Made by a program: the position numbers and the translations under genes
Shown: positions 54,682 through 64,000 of the stretch, piece after piece
Layout: each line of letters begins with the position of its first letter
How positions within the stretch are numbered: the first letter of the stretch is position 1
The notes under the pieces: generated by a model
What the model saw: only the letters and a program-made list of their open reading frames with translations
Told to the model about the DNA's origin: nothing
Databases searched by the model: none
Assembly (NCBI GenBank): GCA_013416635.1
Contig: JACCHT010000001.1
Location: 372,001-436,000 of the forward strand
Origin: Candidatus Thiodubiliella endoseptemdiera
GTDB taxonomy: Bacteria; Pseudomonadota; Gammaproteobacteria; PS1; Pseudothioglobaceae
Direction: 5' to 3'
Length of the DNA stretch: 64,000 bases

Positions 54682-54960
54682 TTAGACAGTTGCTTTTTTC
54701 AGTTTAACGCCTGCTTTAAAAGTAACTACCGTTCTGGCTGAAATTATTGCTGCTTCGCCTGTTTTTGGATTTCTGCCAGGGCGTGCGACTTTACTTCTAA
54801 TCACAAAATTACCAAAACCAGATAACTTAACATCTTCGCCTTTGGCAAGTGTATCTTTGATAGTGTCAAAAAAACTATTGGTAACCAATAGCGCTTGAGC
54901 GTGGCTGATGTTGACTTTTTTCACCAATAAATTGGCGATGTCTTTTTTTGTAATTGACAT
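54682..54960 (-). CDS. ihfA: Integration host factor alpha subunit
   Basis: 92 residues. DNABII fold with GFGNFVIRSK and the DNA-intercalating PGRNPKTGE loop. Binds and bends DNA as a heterodimer with IhfB. Its ATG touches the pheT stop, giving the classic pheST-ihfA order. Confidence 0.94.
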   Translation of the reverse strand: MSITKKDIANLLVKKVNISHAQALLVTNSFFDTIKDTLAKGEDVKLSGFGNFVIRSKVARPGRNPKTGEAAIISARTVVTFKAGVKLKKATV

Positions 54961-57322
54961 TATCTTTGCACTGCTGAAAATTTATCATTCATCAAAGCCA
55001 ATACTTCGTCAACTTTGCCATTTACTTCATCGTCACTCAAAGTACCTTCAAGTGATTGGTAGCTCAGACTAAAAGCAACACTTTTCTTGCCCAATTCGAT
55101 GTTTTCACCTGCGTAAAGGTCAAATAAACTAACGCCGACAAAATTGGATTGTTGCAGTGCTTCAATGCTGTTCATTAACTCAGAAACAGGGATTGATTCA
55201 TCCAATATCAGGGCAATATCGCGTTGCGCTTGTTGATATTGAGAAAATGCAGTATATTGGGCAATCTTGCCTGTTAAGGCAGCTTCAAATTGATTTCAAA
55301 CAAATAACACTTAGGTAATGACAATTCTTTTGCCACAACTGGCGATAATGCACCCATCCAACCGACCTGCTTACCGTCTAATACAATTTTAGCCGTTTGC
55401 CCTTTTTGTAAGGCTGAATGTTCGCCTGCTACAAAGATAAATTTAGCACCTGTTAACGCCAAAATTGATTCTAAATCTGCCTTAACATCAAAGAAATCTA
55501 CTGGGGTTGGCTCACCTGACCATTGTGCATCAAAACGGTTTCCAGTAATACTACCCGCTAATTTATTGGATTGTTTACTGGCTTCAACACCTGCAAAACA
55601 CAGACCAATTTCAAAAAATCTGGCATCGCTATGTCCACGCCTTTGGTTGGATTCAAGCGTTTGCAATAACCCTGCCCACAGCGATGAACGCATGGTAGAA
55701 AGTTCTGCTGAAATTGGGTTGCTTAATACAATTTTTTTAGCCTCTGGACTGATTAAATCATGGTATTTTTCTGAGATAAAACTGTAAGTAATCACCTCTT
55801 GATAGCCCCGTGCTACCAAGGATTGCATCACCTCATATTTATCAATTTGTGCCTCGGCAATCACATTGATATTGGCATCAAGCGATAACTTTTGCACGGG
55901 CAATTTATCATAGCCATACAATCTCGCCAATTCCTCAATCAAGTCTGCTGGAATGCGAATATCAAATCTAAAACTGGGTGGAGTAATACGCCACGAGTTG
56001 TTGCTTTGTTGATTAATCTCAAAACCCAAACTTTGAAATTTTTCTGTAATCCAATCACTGTCTAATTCAAAACCCAATACTTTCTGAATTTTCTCTTGGG
56101 TAATATTAATAGCAGGCAATTTTGGTAAAGCAGATTTATCAATACACGCCTTAACATCGCTTGCTTTCCCACCACAAATCTCAATAATTAACTGCGTGGC
56201 TCGGTCCATTGCTATCTCAGTAATGCCAAAATCCACACCGCGTTCAAAACGCAATGATGATTCAGTGTGCAAGCCATAATTCCTCGCCTTTCCTGCAATT
56301 GATACTGGCTCAAAAAATGCACTTTCTAACAGGATATTGTTTGTATTATTTAGTGTAGCGGAAGCCAACCCGCCCATCACTCCTGCAATTGCCAACACTG
56401 AATTGTCATCAGCAATCACCAAAGTATCATCTTTTAACTCAACTGTGGATTCATTGAGTAACTCAACTTTTTCCCCTGATTTGGCGTTTCTAACTTCGAT
56501 AGCGCCTTGAACTTTGTCCGCATCAAAAGCGTGCATCGGCTGACCTAATTCCATCAATACAAAGTTAGTAATATCCACAACAGGCGAATGCAAAGATTGC
56601 CCTGAACGCATCAATTTATCTGCCATCCATTGTGGGGTTTGAACGCTATTATCAATACCTAAAATACTTCTAGTAAGATACTTTGGGCAGGCTATTGTGT
56701 TGCTAACGCTGGTGGCAATACTGGAGATGCCTTGCGATATTACTGCAAAATTCGGCAACTCAAAATCAATTAAGTAGTTGGCACTTACTTCGCGTGCCAC
56801 GCCTAAAACTGAGAAACAATCACCACGATTTGGGGTGATGTCTAATTCAATAATATTATCGTCTAAATTTAAATGTTTCCTGATATTTTGACCAATTGGT
56901 GCATCGGCATCTAGCTCACTGATGCCTTCTGAATTTCCTGCTATCCCAAGTTCAGACTCAGAACAAATCATACCGAATGACTCAATACCTCTCAATTTGG
57001 CTTTTTTGATTTTCAAACCATTTGGCAATATAGCACCAACAGTGGCAACAATCACTTTTAAATCAGTACGAATATTCTTAGCACCGCAAATGATTTGCAG
57101 TGTCTCACTCTCGCCAACATCAACTTGACAAAGATTTAATTTATCTGCGTCAGGATGTTTTTCGCAAGACAGCACATGCCCAACTACCACTTTTTCAAAA
57201 TACGGGGCAACAGAGGTGATACCTTCCACTTCCAAACCTGCCATTGTTAATTGCTCAGCTAGCACTTCATCGCTCACCTTTGGGCTAATCCATTCACGCA
57301 ACCATGTTGTTGAAATATTCAT
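54960..57322 (-). CDS. pheT: Phenylalanyl-tRNA synthetase beta subunit (one frameshift)
   Basis: About 787 residues when one base is restored near 55,285, close to the E. coli size (795). N-terminal tRNA-binding domain (VVGHVLSCEKHPDADKLNLCQV), B3/B4 editing region, B5 domain and the C-terminal anticodon-binding-like domain (DESIPVSELMNSIEALQQ). The frame break falls in LFEINLEAALTGK. It forms the alpha2-beta2 enzyme with PheS, 5 bases upstream. Confidence 0.93.
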
Positions 57323-57327
57323 ATCAC

Positions 57328-58830
<1,503 letters not shown>

Positions 58831-58850
58831 CCCTCTATTTTATTAAAAAA

Positions 58851-59210
58851 CTACTTGCTTAATGCAACTTTTGCCTGCTCTGCAATCTGTGCAAATGCGG
58901 CTTTATCAAAAATCGCTATATCAGATAATACCTTACGATCGATTTCAATACCTGCTTTATTCATTCCATCAATCATTCTTGAATAACTCAAACCATTATT
59001 ACGCGCTTCAGCGTTGATACGAACAATCCAAAGTCTGCGGAACAAACGACGCTTTTGGCGACGGTCACGATACGCATATTGACCTGCTTTAATAACCGCT
59101 TGCTTAGCAACACGATAGACTTTTGATCTCGCACCGTAATAGCCTTTGGCTTTCTTTAAAATTTTCTTGTGTTTTGCGTGTGCTTGCACACCTCTTGATA
59201 CTCTTGCCAT
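58851..59210 (-). CDS. rplT: 50S ribosomal protein L20
   Basis: 119 residues, usual length. Starts [19 protein letters not shown] after TAGGAG, and has the basic helix [20 protein letters not shown]. Needed early in 50S assembly and, in relatives, represses its own operon. Confidence 0.97.
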   Translation of the reverse strand: MARVSRGVQAHAKHKKILKKAKGYYGARSKVYRVAKQAVIKAGQYAYRDRRQKRRLFRRLWIVRINAEARNNGLSYSRMIDGMNKAGIEIDRKVLSDIAIFDKAAFAQIAEQAKVALSK

Positions 59211-59266
59211 TTTCTTATACTCCTATTAATTAACTTTGAATTAAATTACCTTATATTAAAGTAGAT

Positions 59267-59464
59267 TTAACTATATGGTAACATTTTACGAACCATTGGG
59301 ACATCTGCCTTTTCGACTGTGTCTGGTGCGCGTAAACTGCGTTTTCTAGAAGTACTCTTTTTGGTCAAAATATGACGCAGGTGAGAATGTTTACATTTAT
59401 AACCGCCACTGGCAGTCTTTTTGAAACGCTTTGCAGCGCCTCTATTGGTTTTTAACTTCGGCAT
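59267..59464 (-). CDS. rpmI: 50S ribosomal protein L35
   Basis: 65 residues from ATG 59464 ([17 protein letters not shown]), chosen because AAGGAG precedes it; a longer in-frame version from 59524 would add 20 unlikely residues. Typical L35 with the [11 protein letters not shown] segment. Confidence 0.96.
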   Translation of the reverse strand: MPKLKTNRGAAKRFKKTASGGYKCKHSHLRHILTKKSTSRKRSLRAPDTVEKADVPMVRKMLPYS

Positions 59465-59540
59465 AATTTTCTCCTTGTCCTCTTGGACATATAAGTTACT
59501 TCTTAATGAGTAACGGTTAAACAACTAAAATAAGCTTTGC

Positions 59541-60065
59541 TTATTTTTTCTTTGATTTGGGGGCCAGCATCATGCCTAGCTGGCGACCCTCCATCTTTGC
59601 CTTTTGTTCTACATTAGCAAATTCTTTTGTATCTTCTTCAATTCTATCTAACATTTGCATGCCCAATTCTTTGTGTTGCATTTCGCGTCCACGGAACCAA
59701 ATACTAACTTTGACCTTGTCGCCATTATCTAAAAACTTAACCAAATTCCTAAATTTAATTTGGTAATCACCCTCTTCTGTTCCAGGGCGATATTTAATGG
59801 TTTTAACAGTATTTTTCTTTTGTTTTTTCTTTTGGTCGCTCAGCTGCTTCTTTTGCTCATAGCGATATTTTCCAAAATCCATTACCTTACAAACAGGGGG
59901 TTCAGCATTTGGTGACACTTCTACTAAATCAAGTCCAGCACTTACTGCCATTTCTATTGCTTCTGATGTTTTTAACACACCAGCTTGCCCGCCCTTACTA
60001 TCAATAACCCTCACTTCTGAAACTTTAATGTAGTTATTAATGCGTATTCTATTTGGTTTTTTAAT
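59541..60065 (-). CDS. infC: Translation initiation factor IF-3 with an ATT start codon
   Basis: No ATG is available; the coding frame continues upstream of the first GTG (60014) to ATT ATT AAA AAA CCA AAT AGA, the expected IF-3 N terminus (IKKPNRIRINNYIK). The ATT at 60065 is 7 bases after GAGG, the one at 60068 only 4, so I take 60065. AUU starts are a known infC trait used for autoregulation. About 174 residues, N-terminal and C-terminal IF-3 domains. It nearly overlaps the thrS stop. Confidence 0.92.
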   Translation of the reverse strand: MKKPNRIRINNYIKVSEVRVIDSKGGQAGVLKTSEAIEMAVSAGLDLVEVSPNAEPPVCKVMDFGKYRYEQKKQLSDQKKKQKKNTVKTIKYRPGTEEGDYQIKFRNLVKFLDNGDKVKVSIWFRGREMQHKELGMQMLDRIEEDTKEFANVEQKAKMEGRQLGMMLAPKSKKK

Positions 60066-60067
60066 AA

Positions 60068-61960
60068 TTATTCCTCGTTTACTAATTTAACAAAATCTTC
60101 AATTGACATTGACCCAAGGTCATCACCGCCGCGTTTGCGAACAGAAATCTCGTTATTCTCTACTTCTTTATCGCCGACAACCAATAAATATGGAAATCTT
60201 TGCATAGAATGCTCGCGTATTTTAAAGCCTATCTTCTCATTCCGCAAGTCCGAAATCACTCTAAGTCCTTGTTTTTTTAATTTTTTCTCTATTTCAGCAA
60301 CAAAATTAGCTTGTTTTTCAGAAATATTCAGAATAACTGCCTGAATCGGTGCAAGCCAAGAAGGGAACGCACCTTCATAATGCTCAATCAAAACACCAAC
60401 AAATCGCTCTAATGAACCAACAATAGCACGGTGTAACATTACGGGTGTTTGCTTTGAACCGTCTTCTGCAATAAACGATGCATCCAATCGTTCTGGCATA
60501 GAAAAATCAACCTGCAAAGTGCCACACTGCCATTCTCTATCTAAGCAATCTTTCAATATAAATTCAATTTTAGGCCCATAAAATGCACCTTCGCCCTCTT
60601 GCAACTCCCATTTAATCCCTTTAACATCTAACGCTTCAGCGAGTGCTGCTTCTGCCTTGTCCCAAACTTCATCAGACCCCACTCGCTTTTCAGGACGGGT
60701 AGATAATTTAAGTTCAACATTATCAAAGCCAAAATGCTCGTAAACCTTAAAAGTTAAATCAATAAATTCTGATACTTCTGCTTGAATTTGCTCACTACTA
60801 CAAAAAATATGTCCGTCATCCTGCACAAAATTACGCACTCGCATAATACCATGTAAAGTCCCTGAAGGCTCATTACGATGACAAGAGCCAAACTCTGCCA
60901 AACGCAATGGCAAATCACGATATGACTTCAAACCCTGGTTAAAAATCTGAATATGTGCTGGGCAATTCATTGGCTTTACCGCATAATCACGATTTTCGCT
61001 ACTGGTAGTGAACATTGCATCACCAAATTTATCCCAATGTCCTGATTTTTCCCACAACGACCTATCAATTAACTGAGGTGTGTGCACTTCTTTGTAGTCA
61101 TTATCTCTAAAAACACTACGCATATATTGCTCAACAATTTGATACAAAGTCCAGCCTTTTTCATGCCAAAAAACCATGCCTGGCGCTTCTTCTTGCATAT
61201 GAAATAAATTTTGCGTTTTGCCGATTTTACGATGATCACGCCTTAAAGCTTCTTCTAATCTATGTAAGTGCGTTGCTAAATCTTCTTTATTCGCCCAAGC
61301 CGTACCATATACGCGTTGTAACATCTCATTGTTAGAATCACCACGCCAATAAGCACCTGCCAATTTCATTAATTTAAAAGCCTTAAGTTTTGCCGTTGAT
61401 GGCACATGTGGACCCCGACATAAATCGGTAAAATCGCCCTGCGTATAAAGTGATAAAGTTTGATCAGCGGGAATAGACTCAATAATCTCTGCTTTATAAT
61501 GCTCACCTTTATCTTTGAAAAATGCCACTGCTTCATCACGCGACATCTCACTGCGTTCAATTTTAAGGTTCTGTTTAACCAGTTTATTCATATTTTTTTC
61601 AATCTTGGCTAAATCACCTTCTGAAAAACCATTTTTATACGCAAAATCATAAAAGAAACCATTATCAATCACCGGTCCAATAGTCACTTGAGCACTTGGA
61701 TACAACATTTGTGTGGCTTGTGCCAAAAGGTGTGCCGTTGAATGACGAATGATTTCCAATCCTTCTTCATCTTTATCGGTGACAATCGACAAAGTGCTGT
61801 CCGCCTCAATGATATACGACGCGTCCACTAACTCGTCATTCACCTTGCCCGCAAGCGTTGCTTTGGCTAAACCAGAGCCAATTGATTTGGCAACTTCAAA
61901 AATGCTAACCGCTTGGTCAAAGGATTTTTCAGTTCCGTCTGGTAAGGTAATAATCGGCAT
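60068..61960 (-). CDS. thrS: Threonyl-tRNA synthetase
   Basis: 630 residues, class II. N-terminal TGS domain, editing domain with [10 protein letters not shown] and CRGPHV, catalytic core with zinc Cys in PMNCPAHI and motif 3 [13 protein letters not shown], and a C-terminal anticodon-binding domain. First gene of thrS-infC-rpmI-rplT-lipoprotein-pheST-ihfA. Intact. Confidence 0.97.
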   Translation of the reverse strand: MPIITLPDGTEKSFDQAVSIFEVAKSIGSGLAKATLAGKVNDELVDASYIIEADSTLSIVTDKDEEGLEIIRHSTAHLLAQATQMLYPSAQVTIGPVIDNGFFYDFAYKNGFSEGDLAKIEKNMNKLVKQNLKIERSEMSRDEAVAFFKDKGEHYKAEIIESIPADQTLSLYTQGDFTDLCRGPHVPSTAKLKAFKLMKLAGAYWRGDSNNEMLQRVYGTAWANKEDLATHLHRLEEALRRDHRKIGKTQNLFHMQEEAPGMVFWHEKGWTLYQIVEQYMRSVFRDNDYKEVHTPQLIDRSLWEKSGHWDKFGDAMFTTSSENRDYAVKPMNCPAHIQIFNQGLKSYRDLPLRLAEFGSCHRNEPSGTLHGIMRVRNFVQDDGHIFCSSEQIQAEVSEFIDLTFKVYEHFGFDNVELKLSTRPEKRVGSDEVWDKAEAALAEALDVKGIKWELQEGEGAFYGPKIEFILKDCLDREWQCGTLQVDFSMPERLDASFIAEDGSKQTPVMLHRAIVGSLERFVGVLIEHYEGAFPSWLAPIQAVILNISEKQANFVAEIEKKLKKQGLRVISDLRNEKIGFKIREHSMQRFPYLLVVGDKEVENNEISVRKRGGDDLGSMSIEDFVKLVNEE

Positions 61961-62127
61961 GGAGTAATTTTGAAAAAATAAAAGGGTGTATTTTACCTTA
62001 TTTTTGCGTCTAAGTTTATCAGCTCACCACAACACTAAATTGGGTTTTCTATCCAAAAATTTATTTTCAAACTAATAAGTGAATAGACTTTTAAGTTGGA
62101 AATTTTTCTAAAAAAAATATGCTAATA

Positions 62128-62288
62128 GAGACCTTTGCATAAATAGGGATGATTAGCAAAATGACAGATTTTATTAAATTGGAAATTTTTTAAATCCACT
62201 CCTAGCAGGGCTAAGGGTGTTTTTAAAAAGTTTGTAATTTGATGAAAGATGGCGTTTTGATGATTATTCATATTTATGTAAAGGTCTC
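62128..62288 (+). mobile_element. 161-bp palindromic MITE, copy 10
   Basis: First of a head-to-tail pair upstream of thrS. Flanked by TAATA. Both copies of the pair carry TATGTAAAGG near the right end where other copies have TATGCAAAGG, so the pair arose by local duplication. The stretch 61961-62127 to its left is thrS leader with no gene. Confidence 0.95.
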
Positions 62289-62293
62289 TAATA

Positions 62294-62454
62294 GAGACCT
62301 TTGCATAAATAGGGATGATTAGCAAAATGACAGATTTTATTAAATTGGAAATTTTTTAAATCCACTCCTAGCAGGGCTAAGGGTGTTTTTAAAAAGTTTG
62401 TAATTTGATGAAAGATGGCGTTTTGATGATTATTCATATTTATGTAAAGGTCTC
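62294..62454 (+). mobile_element. 161-bp palindromic MITE, copy 11 (tandem with copy 10)
   Basis: Second copy of the pair; TAATA occurs before, between and after the two. The 108 bases from here to the recJ stop hold no gene that I can see. Confidence 0.95.
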
Positions 62455-62562
62455 TAATAGTGTTTGTGTATTCTGTTTGGGTTTTTGCATTTGAATGTAA
62501 GTCAGCCCTTAAAATATTGTGCAGGGTCTCCTTTTATCTTTTACTACATATTGATTATACTG

Positions 62563-64000
62563 CTAAATAGGACTAACCTGCTCAACCATCAATTGCAAAG
62601 AAACACTGCCACGCCATTCATTGATAGAAAGTTTGTAGGCGATTGTTACTTGTTTAGTGCTGATGGGGGCTTGAAAAAAAGCGATGGCATCATAAAGCGT
62701 GCTGGTATTTGTGAGTTTTAGGCGACATTTTAGGTGTTTTTCGCCGACTACTCTTTGCTCAACGATGTCAAAATCGCCGTGGAAAATGGGTTCTTCGAAA
62801 CCTTGACCCCAGGGACCAGAGTGGGCAATTAGTTGAGCATTGTTGAGGGAGATGTCGGCGGATTCAAGAATGCCATCGGTGGATAATTCCATTTTAGGGA
62901 TTTGATTATTAAGATGTGCTTGGATGGCGTTTGCAAATTCTTGTTGGAATTGGGCGAAATTTTCTGGTTTGATGCTGAGTCCTGCCGCCATGGCGTGGCC
63001 GCCGAATTTCAGGATTAAATCGGGGTATTTTCTATCGACTAAGTCTAATAAATCTTTAATGTGGACGCTGGGAATGGAGCGAATGGAGCCTTTTAAGTTG
63101 TCGCCTGATTGTGCAAATACGACGACTGGGCAGTGATAATCTTCTTTGAGTTTGCCTGCGACGATTCCGACAATGCCTTCGTGCCAAGATTTATCGAATA
63201 GGCAAATGGCAAATTTTCCTGCTTGATTGTCTTGTGCATCAATCACCGCTTGTGCTTCTTCTTGCATTTGTTCTTGCGTTGCCCTGCGTTTTTGGTTGAA
63301 GGCTTCTAATTCATTGGCATAGCGTCTGGCATCGTTCATATCGTCTGTTAATAGGCATTTGATGCCACGGGAAATGTCGCTTAAACGCCCTGCTGCATTT
63401 AAACGCGGGCCGACGGCAAAGCCGAGATCTGATGCTTGCAGGGTTTCTGCTTTACGATTAGCAACTTCTAGTAGTGCTAGGATACCTGGGGCACATTGTT
63501 TGTTGCGAATGCGTTTGATGCCTTCGGCGATGAGGATGCGATTATTTTGGTCAAGTTTTACCACATCGGCTACTGTGCCGAGTGCGACCAAGTCTAGCAC
63601 GGTGCGTAAATCGGGGATGGGGATGTGGTGGTTGGCAAAATAACCATTGGTTTGTAAGTGTGTTTTTAACGCAGAACAGAGGTAAAAAATCACGCCTACA
63701 CCGGCAAGATTTTTACTTAAAAATTCACAGTTTTTAAGATTGGGATTGATAATGGCATTTGCCTCAGGCAGTGAATCGCTGGGTAGATGATGATCGGTAA
63801 TAATGACTTCGATGCCTGATTGTTGTGCCAATTTCGCGCCGTCAAAACTTGAAATGCCGTTATCGACTGTGATAATTAAGTCGGGTTGTTTTGCTTGAAT
63901 GGATAATTTAACGATTTCAGGGCTTAATCCATAGCCGTGTTCAAAGCGATTTGGCACTAAGAAATCCACATATTTAGCTCCCATTAATCGCAGTGATTTA
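62563..64000 (-). CDS. recJ: Single-strand exonuclease RecJ, N terminus beyond right edge
   Basis: The frame is open from the window edge to the stop at 62563, about 478 residues of an expected 570 or so. DHH-family phosphoesterase motifs are visible: DNGISS and DHHLPS (N-terminal core), a DHHA1 domain with GGHAMAAGLSI, and a C-terminal OB domain. RecJ degrades single strands 5' to 3' in recombination and repair. The ATG at 63984 is internal; SLRL precedes it in frame. Confidence 0.94.
   Translation of the reverse strand, partial: KSLRLMGAKYVDFLVPNRFEHGYGLSPEIVKLSIQAKQPDLIITVDNGISSFDGAKLAQQSGIEVIITDHHLPSDSLPEANAIINPNLKNCEFLSKNLAGVGVIFYLCSALKTHLQTNGYFANHHIPIPDLRTVLDLVALGTVADVVKLDQNNRILIAEGIKRIRNKQCAPGILALLEVANRKAETLQASDLGFAVGPRLNAAGRLSDISRGIKCLLTDDMNDARRYANELEAFNQKRRATQEQMQEEAQAVIDAQDNQAGKFAICLFDKSWHEGIVGIVAGKLKEDYHCPVVVFAQSGDNLKGSIRSIPSVHIKDLLDLVDRKYPDLILKFGGHAMAAGLSIKPENFAQFQQEFANAIQAHLNNQIPKMELSTDGILESADISLNNAQLIAHSGPWGQGFEEPIFHGDFDIVEQRVVGEKHLKCRLKLTNTSTLYDAIAFFQAPISTKQVTIAYKLSINEWRGSVSLQLMVEQVSPI

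Overview
The window looks like a piece of a low-GC gammaproteobacterial chromosome, most like the sulfur-oxidising SUP05/Thioglobus clade and in particular the thioautotrophic symbionts of bathymodioline mussels. This is inference: the housekeeping proteins are gammaproteobacterial (isc operon with hscBA, thrS-infC-rpmI-rplT-pheST-ihfA order), and giant repeat-rich secreted adhesins beside dense mobile DNA recall those symbionts. No sulfur-oxidation or carbon-fixation marker lies in the window, so the assignment is not proven.

Layout. 1-12 kb: two tandem leftward genes for giant RTX/VCBS adhesins; the left one runs off the edge and is broken, the right one spans about 10 kb and holds three 1.9-kb internal repeats. 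12-17 kb: a small membrane protein, prlC, tRNA-Ser(GGA) and metG. 17-24.4 kb: apbC/mrp, then the leftward cysE-iscR-iscS-iscU-iscA-hscB-orf52-hscA-fdx cluster, with an IscR-type site over the iscR promoter and an unlisted 52-residue gene wedged between hscB and hscA. 24.7-32.3 kb: a tightly packed leftward operon lysC-ilvE-zinc-finger-aroK-tolC-like-M61 peptidase-ttcA-lpxL. 32.5-38.4 kb: M48 peptidase, small cytochrome c and rsgA rightward; rhodanese/metallo-beta-lactamase fusion, methyltransferase, slyD and GIY-YIG leftward. 38.4-43.3 kb: valS, SH3-domain protein and guaB rightward. 43.3-45.6 kb: IS256-family element, nested and truncated small elements and a Sel1 protein. 45.6-53 kb: a second giant adhesin with a BapA-like prefix, behind a DUF6502 gene. 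53-64 kb: moeB/thiF-like gene, an unknown gene, the ihfA-pheTS-lipoprotein-rplT-rpmI-infC-thrS operon (read leftward from thrS) and recJ, cut by the right edge.

The most striking feature is a 161-bp, nearly whole-length palindromic element with ends GAGACCTTTGCATAAATA. Ten full copies, one truncated copy and two possible remnants are present; most are flanked by 4-6 bp direct repeats and the full copies are almost identical, so they spread recently. They supply stop codons to several genes, lie directly upstream of others with an in-frame start, and one sits inside the IS256 transposase. One reading frame is open through the whole element.

About twenty small indels break otherwise conserved genes (iscS, cysE, aroK, ilvE, lysC, pheS, pheT, rsgA and others). 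Restoring them gives proteins of normal family length, and they cluster (five in the last 350 bp of iscS; many in the 48.97-49.95 kb repeats). I read most of them as consensus errors rather than gene decay, and annotate those genes at full length.
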